This document shows, piece by piece, positions 47,524-56,983 of a stretch of DNA of 64,000 nt. This DNA is from Enterobacteriaceae endosymbiont of Donacia tomentosa. Its GTDB lineage: Bacteria; Pseudomonadota; Gammaproteobacteria; Enterobacterales; Enterobacteriaceae. Within the stretch, counting starts at the first letter, position 1. The number at the start of each line of letters is the position of its first letter. The position numbers and the translations under genes are program-made. The DNA lies in the NCBI RefSeq assembly GCF_012571135.1, contig NZ_CP046216.1:64312-128311 (forward strand). Reading direction: 5' to 3'. The notes below the pieces were generated by a model. The model made no database searches. It worked only from the letters and a program-made list of their open reading frames with translations, and was not told the DNA's origin.

Positions 47524-50000
47524 TGAAATTTAGTGAATCATGGTTACGAGAATGGGTAGATTTTAATCAAGATATTTATTCATTATCAGAAAAATTGACT
47601 ATGTTAGGATTTGAAGTAGAAAAAGTTGATACTGCGCATATAAAAAAAAAATATGATAATATATATGTTGGTGAGGTAGTTTATTACTCTTTATATAAAA
47701 AAAATCCTAAAATATATAAATTAATAATAGATATTCATAGAGAAAAATTACTAAATATATTATCTTTTTTAAAAGTAAAATGTAAAATAAAAGTCATTAT
47801 AGCTACAAAAAAATCTTTTTTATATCAAAAATTTATTAAAATTCCTAAATATAATTTTTTGTTTAAATCTGATGGATTATTATGTTCACAAAGAATATTT
47901 ACTTTAGAAAATTTTGATTTTATTCAAGACAGTATAATAAAAGTACCTAGAAATGTATTAAATGGTATAGATGCAAACCAATTTTTAATTGATAAAATAT
48001 TATCGATTAATATACCTTTTAATAGACCAGATTGTTTAAGTATTCTAGGTATTACTAGAGATTTAGCGTCAATAAAAAATATTCATTTTAAATTTCCTTA
48101 TAAGAATACCTTGCTGAAAGAACAAAAAAAATACAAAATTAATATTAATTTTGATAAAGATATTGAAAATATATTGCATAATTATAAATATAGCATAATA
48201 AAAAATATTAATCTTAATCAAAAAATTCCAAATATAATTATAGAAAGATTGTTACATTCGAATTTTACAATTTCGACTAAAAATCCATTGCTGAATATTA
48301 AAAACTATATATTTTTAGAATTAGGATATCCTATACAATTTTATGATCTTAATAAAATTGAAGGAGATGTTTATATTAAAAATGGTAAAAAAAATACATT
48401 TTTTATTATTAATAGTAAAAATCAAAAAATTAATTTTAAAAATAATTGTTTATTAACAATTTTTGATAAAAACAAAATTTTGTCTATCCCTGGTTTAGTA
48501 CAAAATAAATATATTTTAACTAATATAAAAACGGAAAATATTTTAATAGAATGTTTACTTTTAAATAAAAAATATATACAACAAAAAATATCTAATAAAT
48601 ATAATAAATTTCATAATTTTTCTTATATGTATGAAAAATATTTAGACCCATTAATGCAAAACCAAGTTTTAATTAGGACAATGAATTTATTACTACAAAT
48701 ATTTGGAGGTAATATTAGTAAAATTAATTCTTTTAATATAAAGAATATTAATTATATAAATAAAAAAATACAATTGAAATATCAAAAAGTAAATAAAATC
48801 CTAGGTTTTAAAATTTTACCAAAAAATATTATTGATATCTTAACTAGATTAGGTTTTTTAATTTCAAAACAGATAGTGTATAGTTGTGATGTAAAAATAC
48901 CTAGTTGGCGACAAGATATTCATTGTGAAGAAGATTTAATAGAAGAAATCATACGTGTGTATGATTACAATAAAATTCCTAACAAAAATAAAAGCAATAT
49001 ATATTTAATTTGTAATAATTTAGATGAAGAAAATATATTGGAAACAAAATATATTAAATTTAATATAAAGAAAATTAAAAATATTTTAATTAATAAAGGA
49101 TATAATGAAGTTATAAATTATAGTTTTATTAATCCTAAAATTCAATCTAAATTCTATCCTACAATAGAATCTATAAAAATTAATAATCCCATTACAACAG
49201 AAATGTCTGTAATGCGTAATTCTCTATTTTATGGATTAATAAAAAATATTGTTTATAATCAAAATCGACAACAAAAAAATTTACGTTTTTTTGAATATGG
49301 ATTATGTTTTCATAAAAATTTAAGAAAAAAATTAGGAATATCTCAGAAATTAACATTAGGAGGAATAATAAATGGAAATTTATACGAAAATCATTGGGAT
49401 TTAAAAAATAAAAAAGTAGATTTTTATGATATAAAAGGTGATATAGAATCTATCTTAAATCCTTTTAATGAAAAAAATACAATAAAATTTTGTCCTCAAA
49501 ATAATGATAATAACAAAGAAATATTTAATCCTTATAAAAGCGCAATAATATATTTAAATAATATTTTAATTGGTTATATTGGAATGCTTAGTAATATCGT
49601 AATTAATCATTTTAATATTTCTAACGATACATTTTTTTTTGAGTTATTTTGTGATAAAATTACCACTAATAATTTTTTAAAAATCAAAGAAATTCCTAAT
49701 TACCCAATAAATCGTAGAGAAATTTCTTTAATTATTAGTAATAATATTCGTTTTGTAGATATTTTAAATGAAATTAATAATTTAAAAATAAAAGAAATAA
49801 TAAAAATAAAATTATTTGATATATACACAGGATCTAATATCCCAACAGAATATAAAAGTATTACAATAAGTTTATTTATACAAAATAAATTAAAAACATT
49901 AAACGAAGAAGAAATAAATAATATTTTATACAAATGTATAGATAAATTAAAATCTAAATTTAAAATTATCTTAAGAGATCAAAAATATAAATTTATATAA
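47523..50000 (+). CDS. pheT: Phenylalanyl-tRNA synthetase beta subunit with degenerate editing site
   Basis: 825 aa (E. coli 795). N-terminal B1 (MKFSESWLREWV; start chosen to match E. coli MKFSELWLREW), a diverged tRNA-binding domain, the B3/B4 editing domain at about 200-400, catalytic-like B6/B7, and a C-terminal anticodon-binding domain (PINRREISLIISNNI). In the editing domain the block that in E. coli reads LHTDASHRYERGVDP is KFHNFSYMYEKYLDP: the pocket Thr and Ala (E. coli T354, A356) align with His and Phe, and the upstream Gly-rich loop is lost, although the Glu of LIEC remains. Editing of Tyr-tRNA-Phe is therefore probably lost while structure is kept. ihfA, which follows in E. coli, is absent. 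Confidence 0.95.
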   Translation: MKFSESWLREWVDFNQDIYSLSEKLTMLGFEVEKVDTAHIKKKYDNIYVGEVVYYSLYKKNPKIYKLIIDIHREKLLNILSFLKVKCKIKVIIATKKSFLYQKFIKIPKYNFLFKSDGLLCSQRIFTLENFDFIQDSIIKVPRNVLNGIDANQFLIDKILSINIPFNRPDCLSILGITRDLASIKNIHFKFPYKNTLLKEQKKYKININFDKDIENILHNYKYSIIKNINLNQKIPNIIIERLLHSNFTISTKNPLLNIKNYIFLELGYPIQFYDLNKIEGDVYIKNGKKNTFFIINSKNQKINFKNNCLLTIFDKNKILSIPGLVQNKYILTNIKTENILIECLLLNKKYIQQKISNKYNKFHNFSYMYEKYLDPLMQNQVLIRTMNLLLQIFGGNISKINSFNIKNINYINKKIQLKYQKVNKILGFKILPKNIIDILTRLGFLISKQIVYSCDVKIPSWRQDIHCEEDLIEEIIRVYDYNKIPNKNKSNIYLICNNLDEENILETKYIKFNIKKIKNILINKGYNEVINYSFINPKIQSKFYPTIESIKINNPITTEMSVMRNSLFYGLIKNIVYNQNRQQKNLRFFEYGLCFHKNLRKKLGISQKLTLGGIINGNLYENHWDLKNKKVDFYDIKGDIESILNPFNEKNTIKFCPQNNDNNKEIFNPYKSAIIYLNNILIGYIGMLSNIVINHFNISNDTFFFELFCDKITTNNFLKIKEIPNYPINRREISLIISNNIRFVDILNEINNLKIKEIIKIKLFDIYTGSNIPTEYKSITISLFIQNKLKTLNEEEINNILYKCIDKLKSKFKIILRDQKYKFI

Positions 50001-50098
50001 AAATTGGTATTTGTTTTTTTAAGGATAAGTTCTTAACTTAAAATTATATAAATATCTAAAATTTTAAAAAAATAAAGAATCTATTTTAGAGTAAAAAA

Positions 50099-50719
50099 AT
50101 GTTTACTGGAATTATTAAATCTATAGGTAGAGTACATAATATAATAATAAAAAAAAATATTTATTTTCTTTTTATAAGAACATCAAAATATTTTTTAGCT
50201 GATTTAAATATAGGACAATCTATTTCAAGTAATGGTTGTTGTTTAACTATTACCAATTTATATAAAAATATTCTTGTTTTTAACATAATAATAAATACAT
50301 TAAATATTACTACTTTTAAAAAAGTAAAAATTGGAGATTATTTAAATTTAGAAAAACCATTAAAAATACAAGATTTTATCGGTGGACATATAGTTACAGG
50401 ACATATTACTGGTATTGCTATAATTAATAAAATTAGGAATTATATTTATTATCGAATTTTATGGATTAAACCATATGATATGCATTTAATGAATTATATT
50501 TTAGAAAAAGGATCTATATGTATAGATGGTGTTAGTCTAACAATAGATAAAAAGTTAACAAATAAATTTAGTGTTAATATAATACCAGAAACATTATTAA
50601 AAACAACTTTATCAAAAAAAAAAATAAATGATGATGTAAATCTTGAAGTTGATTTCTATACAAAAACTATAATTGAAACTGTTAAAATATTACATAAAAA
50701 TAATAACAAATATACTTAA
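50099..50719 (+). CDS. ribC: Riboflavin synthase alpha chain
   Basis: Makes riboflavin from two molecules of 6,7-dimethyl-8-ribityllumazine. 206 aa (E. coli 213; also called ribE). Tandem lumazine-binding repeats: MFTGIIKSIG at the start, GHIVTGHITG, and SICIDGVSLTID in the second half. In E. coli this gene neighbours mdtK, as here with tyrS inserted in the interval. Suggests vitamin B2 synthesis. Confidence 0.95.
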   Translation: MFTGIIKSIGRVHNIIIKKNIYFLFIRTSKYFLADLNIGQSISSNGCCLTITNLYKNILVFNIIINTLNITTFKKVKIGDYLNLEKPLKIQDFIGGHIVTGHITGIAIINKIRNYIYYRILWIKPYDMHLMNYILEKGSICIDGVSLTIDKKLTNKFSVNIIPETLLKTTLSKKKINDDVNLEVDFYTKTIIETVKILHKNNNKYT

Positions 50720-50741
50720 AAATATTTTAAAAGGATTATAG

Positions 50742-52028
50742 ATGTTTAAAAAAAAAACAATAGATATCATAAAAAAACTAGAAGATCGGAATATTTTATA
50801 TCAAATAACTAATAAAAATAAATTATATAAAATTTTAGAAAAAAAAAAAATTAATCTTTATTGTGGTTTTGACCTAACAGCTGATAGCCTACATATAGGA
50901 CATCTTATACCATTAATTACATTAAAATATTTTCAAAATTTAGGACACAAACCAATAATTTTACTAGGAGGTGCTACTAGTTTAATTGGAGATCCTAGTT
51001 TTAAATTACAAGAAAGAAAAATTATCCCGATAAATACTATTAATAAATGGTTTAAAAAAATTAGTTTACAATTGCAAAATTTTTTGGATTTTAATTGTGG
51101 AATAAATAGTGCTGTCATAATAAATAATTATGAATGGTTTAAAAAAATGGATATCTTATTTTTTTTAAATAAAATAGGTCGTTATTTTTATATTAATCAA
51201 ATGCTAAATAAAGATTTTATAAAAAAAAGGATGACTAATGAAAAAAATATTCAAGGAATATCTTTTACTGAATTTTCTTATAATTTATTACAATCTTATG
51301 ATTTTGCTTATTTAAACAAAAATTTTGACGTGATACTCCAAATTGGAGGATCAGATCAATGGGGACATATTATATCTGGAATAGATCTTATAAAAAAAAT
51401 TTATCAAAAAAAAGTATTTGGTATAACAACTAACTTAGTTATTAAAAATGATGGAACAAAATTTGGAAAAACAGAAAACCAAACAATATGGTTAGACGAA
51501 AAAAAAACTAGTCCATATGATTTTTTCCAATTTTGGTTAAATACACCTGATTCTACTGTATTTAATTTTTTAAATATGTTTACTAATTATGAAAAAAAAA
51601 TAATTGATGATATCAAAAAAAAAAATAATAAAATAAAAACAGATAGCGCTCAATATATATTAGCTAAATATATTACTCAAATTACTCATGGTAAAAAATT
51701 ATTATTAATTTCTCAAAAAATAACTAGTTTACTGTTTTTTCAAAAAATAGATAATTTATCACAAAATGATTTTAATTTCTTATTAAAAAATATAAATTCT
51801 ATTAATTTAGAAAAAAAAGATTATACTTTACAAGATATTTTAGTATTAAGTAAGTTAGCACCTTCTCGCACTCAAGCATTTACTATAATAAAATCTAATG
51901 CAGTATATATTAATAGTAAAAATATATCTGATCCTTTATTTATTTGTACAAATAATTATAAAAAATTTAACCATTTTACCTTATTACGTAAGGGGAAAAA
52001 AACTTTTTGTTTAATTTTTTGGAAATAA
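50742..52028 (+). CDS. tyrS: Tyrosyl-tRNA synthetase
   Basis: Class I synthetase. 428 aa (E. coli 424). HIGH motif in LTADSLHIGHLIPL, KMSKS-type loop KFGKTENQTIW, and a C-terminal S4 domain (LSKLAPSRTQAFTIIKSNAVYIN). A run of 12 A at about 50839-50850 lies in the gene in frame. 22 bases after ribC. Confidence 0.97.
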   Translation: MFKKKTIDIIKKLEDRNILYQITNKNKLYKILEKKKINLYCGFDLTADSLHIGHLIPLITLKYFQNLGHKPIILLGGATSLIGDPSFKLQERKIIPINTINKWFKKISLQLQNFLDFNCGINSAVIINNYEWFKKMDILFFLNKIGRYFYINQMLNKDFIKKRMTNEKNIQGISFTEFSYNLLQSYDFAYLNKNFDVILQIGGSDQWGHIISGIDLIKKIYQKKVFGITTNLVIKNDGTKFGKTENQTIWLDEKKTSPYDFFQFWLNTPDSTVFNFLNMFTNYEKKIIDDIKKKNNKIKTDSAQYILAKYITQITHGKKLLLISQKITSLLFFQKIDNLSQNDFNFLLKNINSINLEKKDYTLQDILVLSKLAPSRTQAFTIIKSNAVYINSKNISDPLFICTNNYKKFNHFTLLRKGKKTFCLIFWK

Positions 52029-52033
52029 GAAAA

Positions 52034-52054
52034 ATAAGTATGAATTATACTTAT
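52034..52054 (+). terminator. Terminator of tyrS
   Basis: ATAAGTAT (52034-52041), loop GAATT, ATACTTAT (52047-52054), then a T-rich stretch with seven T. It begins five bases after the tyrS stop and precedes the convergent tRNA-Val. Confidence 0.55.
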
Positions 52055-52147
52055 ATATTGTAATAATTTTTTTGGAAAATATGGAATTAAAAAAAAAGTC
52101 TTACATCTCCAATGTTAAGAAATTAAAATTAGATTTCATAATATTTA

Positions 52148-52220
52148 TGCGTTCTAGAGGATTTGAACCTCTGACCCTCATTATGTCATAATGATACTCT
52201 ACCTACTGAGCTAAGAACGC
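52148..52220 (-). tRNA. valV: tRNA-Val (GAC)
   Basis: On the minus strand: acceptor GCGTTCT/AGAACGC, discriminator A, D-arm GCTCAGTAGGTAGAGT, anticodon stem TCATT/AATGA with loop ATGACAT (anticodon GAC), T-arm AGAGGTTCAAATCCTCT. CCA is not encoded. E. coli has valV-valW (GAC) next to mdtK; one copy remains here. Confidence 0.97.
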
Positions 52221-52261
52221 ATATGATAATTAATAATCTTATCTTAACTATTAAGTTTTGA

Positions 52262-53614
52262 TTATAACAGCATATCTTTTTTTTGTATATGGATAATACG
52301 CATTACGGTCAATATTGCAGCAATTGTAAATCCTATAATAAAACCTATCCAAAAACCTGCTGGTCCCATAGGTGATGATATCCAATCAGTAATTGATAAA
52401 ATATATCCAATGGGTAAACCTAAAATCCAGTAAGAAAAAAATGTAATAAAAAAAATAGATTTGGTATCTTGATACCCTTTTAAAATACCACATCCTATAA
52501 TTTGAATAGAATCAGATACCTGGTAAATAGATACCAATAGAATTAAATATGAAGATATATTAATAATATCTAGATTTAAATTATATATTGCAGCAATTTG
52601 TTTTCTAAAAATTATACTTATAAAACATATAAAAAAAGATATTATTATTCCTATCAATTGTGCAATCCAACTAACAAATTTTGCCTTATTTTTTAAACCT
52701 AAACCAAGATAATATCCAATTCTAATTGTAGTAGCAATACTTAAAGAAAATGGGATTACAAAAATTAATGAACTAAAACTTATACTTATTTGATGACTAA
52801 TAGCTTCTTCTATACTCATATTTGATATGAGTAAGGCAACTATAGTAAAAAGTGTAATTTCAAAAAAAATAGTTAACCCGATAGGTATCCCTAATTTAAA
52901 TAATTTAGTTAAAATTTTAATATTAGGTTTGTTAAAAATATTAAAAACTTTAATTTTTTTAGAATATGTAGATTTTGAAAGTAAAATTCCAGTTAAAAAG
53001 AACATAATCCAATATATTAAGACAGTAGATATAGCACATCCTATGCTTCCAAATTGAGGCACTAAATTATATCCATATGTAAAAATATAATTTATTGGTA
53101 CATATAATAAAATTCCTAAAAAACTAATCATCATTTCTAATGAAATTAATAATAAACTTTCACAAACACAACGTAAGATTTGTAAAAATAAATATCCTGG
53201 GATACTATATAAAATAATATTTAAGTATAACTTTAGTTTTGTAACTAAATATAAGTTTTTATTTATAAATAATGGAATTAAATAAGTTATTTCATGTAAA
53301 ACAAACATTGTAATAGAAGACATAATTATGGTTAATACATATGCTTGTTTTATATATTCATTTATATTTTTTTTGTTATTAATTACGTTAAATTCAGAAA
53401 TAAGAGGAATTAAAGGTAATAATATCCCATGACTAAATAATATTATTGGTAACCATATTGATGTACCCATTGATATTACAACTGCATCTATCTTACTAAA
53501 ATGACCTGACATCACTATATTAACTAATCCTATTAAAATATATACTATTTGTGTAAAAAGAATCGGAATAGCAATTCTAAATAATTTTTTAATTTCTATG
53601 AAATATTTATGCAC
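52262..53614 (-). CDS. mdtK: MATE-family multidrug efflux transporter
   Basis: 450 aa (E. coli MdtK/NorM 457), twelve hydrophobic segments. Conserved stretches: GTSIWLPIILFSHG, PGYLFLQILRC, FGSIGCAISTVLIYW, GIPIGLTIFFEITLF, ISDSIQIIGCGILKGYQDT and MGPAGFWIGFIIG. Cation-coupled export at the inner membrane. Neighbours ribC and tRNA-Val match E. coli. A retained drug-type efflux pump is a little surprising in a reduced genome and may export host or own metabolites. Confidence 0.94.
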   Translation of the reverse strand: MHKYFIEIKKLFRIAIPILFTQIVYILIGLVNIVMSGHFSKIDAVVISMGTSIWLPIILFSHGILLPLIPLISEFNVINNKKNINEYIKQAYVLTIIMSSITMFVLHEITYLIPLFINKNLYLVTKLKLYLNIILYSIPGYLFLQILRCVCESLLLISLEMMISFLGILLYVPINYIFTYGYNLVPQFGSIGCAISTVLIYWIMFFLTGILLSKSTYSKKIKVFNIFNKPNIKILTKLFKLGIPIGLTIFFEITLFTIVALLISNMSIEEAISHQISISFSSLIFVIPFSLSIATTIRIGYYLGLGLKNKAKFVSWIAQLIGIIISFFICFISIIFRKQIAAIYNLNLDIINISSYLILLVSIYQVSDSIQIIGCGILKGYQDTKSIFFITFFSYWILGLPIGYILSITDWISSPMGPAGFWIGFIIGFTIAAILTVMRIIHIQKKDMLL

Positions 53615-53747
53615 ATATATCCTTTTTTTTATTTTAATACTTTTTATAAAAATACTATTTTATTATAAAAAAATATAAAAATTCAATATATAATAAATAC
53701 ATCTATGTTTTTAAAAATTAAAAAATTAATAAAATTAAAATAATAAT

Positions 53748-54059
53748 ATGATGATATTTAAAAAAATTAAAAAACAAATAAACGATAATCCTATAATTTT
53801 ATATATGAAGGGTTCTCCTAAACATCCTAAGTGTGGTTTTTCAGATAAAGCTGTTAAAATTATAATTTTATATAAAATAAAATTTACTTATATAGATGTT
53901 TTGAAAAATCCTGATATTCGAAAATTTTTACCAAAATATGCTAATTGGCCTACGTTTCCTCAATTATGGATAAATAATAAATTAATTGGGGGGTTTGATA
54001 TATTATATACGTTACATAAATGTAAGAAATTAAAAAATATTTTGAAACTTAAAAAATAA
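53748..54059 (+). CDS. grxD: Monothiol glutaredoxin 4
   Basis: CGFS-type glutaredoxin that binds and transfers [2Fe-2S] clusters. 103 aa (E. coli 115). C29 in KGSPKHPKCGFSDKA, then NPDIRKFLPKYANWPTFPQLWI and the glutathione-binding GGFDI. The acidic C-terminal tail of E. coli is missing. Likely works with ErpA. Convergent with rnt at 14 bases. Confidence 0.96.
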   Translation: MMIFKKIKKQINDNPIILYMKGSPKHPKCGFSDKAVKIIILYKIKFTYIDVLKNPDIRKFLPKYANWPTFPQLWINNKLIGGFDILYTLHKCKKLKNILKLKK

Positions 54060-54073
54060 GAAAATTTTGTAAA

Positions 54074-54703
54074 TTAGGGAGGCCATCCACCTAATTTTTT
54101 CCATTTATTTACTAATTTACAAAATAATTCAGCAGTACGATTTGTATCATATAACGCAGAATGTGCTTGAGTACAGTCAAAAGGGATGTTTAAAGCATAA
54201 CAAGCTTTTGCTAAAACAGTTTGTCCTAAGATTAATCCACTTATTGAAGCTGTATCAAATGTTACAAAAGAATGAAATGGATTATTTTTTTCCATTTTTA
54301 TACGTTTTACAGCTTCCATTATAAAACTATGATCAAAATTAGCATTATGTGCAACTACGACTGCTTTTTTACATTTATTTTTTTGGATATCTGCAAAAAT
54401 TTTTTTAAAAATTATCTTAAATGCTTTATTTTCAGATATAGCTCCTCTTAATAAGGAATTAATATTAATGCCATTAAAAGCTAATGCTTCAGAAGAAATA
54501 CAAGATCCTTTAAATGGAATAATATGAAAATGTAACATTTCATTTTTTTCTAACCAACCATTTGTCATTTTTAATGTTATTAAACTTATTTCTAATATTG
54601 CATGACGATGAGAATTAAATCCAGAAGTTTCAATATCAATAACTACAGGATATAATCCTCTAAATCTATAATGTAACAAATCTAATTTAGATAAATTCTT
54701 CAT
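54074..54703 (-). CDS. rnt: Ribonuclease T
   Basis: DEDDh 3'-5' exonuclease that trims tRNA, 5S and 23S rRNA ends. Using the ATG at 54703 gives 209 aa and places the acidic residues at D23 and E25 ([11 protein letters not shown]) and H181/D186 (QAHSALYD), the E. coli numbers; an ATG at 54751 would add 16 hydrophobic residues. Ends WKKLGGWPP, like E. coli WKRLGGWPL. Adjacent to grxD as in E. coli. Confidence 0.95.
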   Translation of the reverse strand: MKNLSKLDLLHYRFRGLYPVVIDIETSGFNSHRHAILEISLITLKMTNGWLEKNEMLHFHIIPFKGSCISSEALAFNGININSLLRGAISENKAFKIIFKKIFADIQKNKCKKAVVVAHNANFDHSFIMEAVKRIKMEKNNPFHSFVTFDTASISGLILGQTVLAKACYALNIPFDCTQAHSALYDTNRTAELFCKLVNKWKKLGGWPP

Positions 54704-54751
54704 TAATTTCAAAATTATTTTTAAAAATTTTATATTAATATACATAAACAA

Positions 54752-55471
54752 ATTATACTTTTCTTTAAAAGATTACAAGTAAAAGATATTTTTTATACAT
54801 TTAAATAAACTATTTTTTATTTATATAATAATTATTTAATTAATATAATTAGGGAAAAATATAGTTTTTACTACAAAATTTTTTCTAAAATATAAATATA
54901 AATAAAACATCAACCCATTATAATAGAATTATATATATATAAATAATTTTACAAAAAAATATATAATAATGTTTTATGTTTTCTACCGCTTTTCCCTTTA
55001 AAAGAAAATAAATATATTAATAGTAAAATATATATTTATAATTTTATAAAAAAAAAGATTAAATATAATAAATATTATAAGTATAATTTCTTTTTTAAAA
55101 AAGAAATAAAATTAATCATTAAGTTAATTGTTAATATATAGATAATTATCATAATTAGTAATTAATATTTTTTATGAAATATTTACAATATAATATTTAA
55201 TATTATTTTTATATCTAAAAAATTGAAATTTAATAAAATTTTGTTATGAAATTTTTATTTTAAAATAAAAATTCTAAATCAGTATTTCAGAATAATATTC
55301 TATAAAATATATAGACTAATATATTTTACTAAATTATATACAACAATATTTTTAAAAATATAATAATCATTCAAAATTATATTTGAATTTTACAAATTTT
55401 TAATAAAAAAACTTCTTATTTATTTTAATCTTTATTTACAAAAATTGTAATCGTATTGTATATTCATATTT
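54752..55471. other. 720-base gene-free region between rnt and tsaB
   Basis: No convincing frame or tRNA-like fold on either strand. A 22-base perfect palindrome without loop lies at 55086-55107 (half-site ATTTCTTTTTT). The rest is A/T-rich with dense stops. In E. coli lhr follows rnt and yeaY or yoaB flank tsaB; I could not recognise remains of any of them. Confidence 0.6.
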
Positions 55472-56152
55472 TTAAATAGTATTTTTCATATAATTAATTT
55501 TATAATTTTTATTTATTTTTTTCTTATTAATTATCATATTATTTATAATATGTATAATTTCTTCTGAGGAATTAGATATTTTTTGTAGAAAAAATATTTT
55601 TAAATCTTTATTTAATAATTTTTTTATATTTTGTTTTAAATCTTGATTTGTATCTGATAATAATACCCACTCCCCTCTTAATACAGAAATTTTATTTAAA
55701 AAATTATTATTATTTAATATACATTCAGTATTTTTACCAATCCATAACCCTTTTATATTTTTTTTATATAATGCAAAATAAATATGATTTTTATCACATT
55801 TTATTGTAGTTATAATATTTTTAATCCCTGTTTTTTTCCATGATTTTTCAGCTAAAATCATTAAATGTGATATTCCTATTTTAGGAATATTAAATACATA
55901 AGATATTGTTTCTATTAACGCTATGCCTATTCTCATACTAGAAAAATTTCCTGGACCCAAATTATATCCTAATAAATGTATATCTGATAAAAAAATATTC
56001 TGCCTTTTTAAAATTTTTTTTATTAAAAATAATAAATATTTTGTATGTGAATAAGGACAATAATAAACTATATTACAAATATGTTTTTTCTTTTGTAAAG
56101 TTATTAAACAATATTGTTTTGAGGTATCGATTGCTAAAATATTTTTATACAT
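55472..56152 (-). CDS. tsaB: tRNA threonylcarbamoyladenosine synthesis protein TsaB
   Basis: Partner of TsaD in making t6A37 on ANN-decoding tRNAs. 226 aa (E. coli 231). N-terminal ILAIDTSKQYCLITL, YSHTKYLLFLI, and GPGNFSSMRIGIALIE (E. coli GPGSFTGVRIGIG); C-terminal half is diverged and Lys/Asn-rich. Stands alone. Confidence 0.92.
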   Translation of the reverse strand: MYKNILAIDTSKQYCLITLQKKKHICNIVYYCPYSHTKYLLFLIKKILKRQNIFLSDIHLLGYNLGPGNFSSMRIGIALIETISYVFNIPKIGISHLMILAEKSWKKTGIKNIITTIKCDKNHIYFALYKKNIKGLWIGKNTECILNNNNFLNKISVLRGEWVLLSDTNQDLKQNIKKLLNKDLKIFFLQKISNSSEEIIHIINNMIINKKKINKNYKINYMKNTI

Positions 56153-56188
56153 AAAATATCAATTAGAAAATAGATTAAATATAAACTT

Positions 56189-56258
56189 ATTGTTTTAAAT
56201 TTTAATTATGTTATAATTTTATTGTTTTAAAAAAATTTTTATTTAAATTTAAAACAAT
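56189..56258. repeat. Inverted repeat in the tsaB-hslV spacer
   Basis: ATTGTTTTAAATTT (56189-56202) and its exact complement (56245-56258) are 42 bases apart; a third, direct copy of ATTGTTTTAA lies at 56221-56230. Function unknown. Confidence 0.6.
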
Positions 56259-56285
56259 GCAGATTATTTATAGTACAAAAAAGTA

Positions 56286-56323
56286 TTGAATTTGGATACT
56301 AGATATTAGTATAACATACTAAT
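56286..56323 (+). promoter_or_regulatory. Promoter overlapping a palindrome, upstream of hslV
   Basis: TTGAAT (56286-56291) and TATAAC (56310-56315), spacing 18, fit a sigma-70 promoter. The -10 lies inside ATTAGTAT-AAC-ATACTAAT (56305-56323), a perfect 8-bp inverted repeat with a 3-base centre, which would suit an operator. No clear sigma-32 element is seen, although hslVU is a heat-shock operon in E. coli. Confidence 0.4.
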
Positions 56324-56435
56324 TAATATATCGCACTACCATTTTTTATTATATATAATTTTACTAGAAATAAAAATGATAATTTGAATTTTTTTATTAT
56401 AAAATAAAAAATAAATGATGACTGAGGAATAATTC

Positions 56436-56963
56436 ATGACAACAATAGTCAGTGTAAGAAAGAATGGAGATGTAGTAATTGGTGGTGACGGACAAGCAAC
56501 ACTGGGTAATATTATCATGAAAGGTAATGTTAAAAAAATTCGTAAGTTATATAATAATAAAGTTATTGCAGGTTTTGCTGGTGGTACAGCAGATGCATTT
56601 ACTTTATTTGAATTATTTGAACAAAAATTAGAAACATATCAAGGTAACTTAATAAAATCAGCTGTTGAATTAGCAAAAGATTGGCGAACAGATCGTATTT
56701 TACGTAAACTAGAAGCATTATTAGTAATTGCAGATAAAATGACTTCGTTAATAATTACAGGTAGTGGTGATGTAATTCAACCTGAAAATAATATAGTAAC
56801 TATTGGTTCTGGTGGACCATATGCTCAAGCATCAGCACGTGCTTTATTTGAAAATACTAATTTAAGTGCATATGAAATAGTAAAAAAATCGTTAAATATA
56901 GCAGGTGATATTTGCATATATACTAATCATAATTTTACTATTGAAAAATTATCATCTAAGTAA
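56436..56963 (+). CDS. hslV: ATP-dependent protease subunit HslV (ClpQ)
   Basis: Threonine protease core of the HslUV degradation machine. 175 aa (E. coli 176). After removal of Met the catalytic Thr is exposed: [45 protein letters not shown] and [14 protein letters not shown] are nearly unchanged from E. coli. hslU follows directly. Confidence 0.98.
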   Translation: MTTIVSVRKNGDVVIGGDGQATLGNIIMKGNVKKIRKLYNNKVIAGFAGGTADAFTLFELFEQKLETYQGNLIKSAVELAKDWRTDRILRKLEALLVIADKMTSLIITGSGDVIQPENNIVTIGSGGPYAQASARALFENTNLSAYEIVKKSLNIAGDICIYTNHNFTIEKLSSK

Positions 56964-56983
56964 GCATGAGGAAAATGCTAATT

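Noticed and set aside
52148-52220. tRNA at this position read as tRNA-Met from the CAT near the anticodon loop
   Set aside because: Correct 5-bp stem placement gives a seven-base loop with GAC in the anticodon position, matching E. coli tRNA-Val(GAC) and its position near mdtK.
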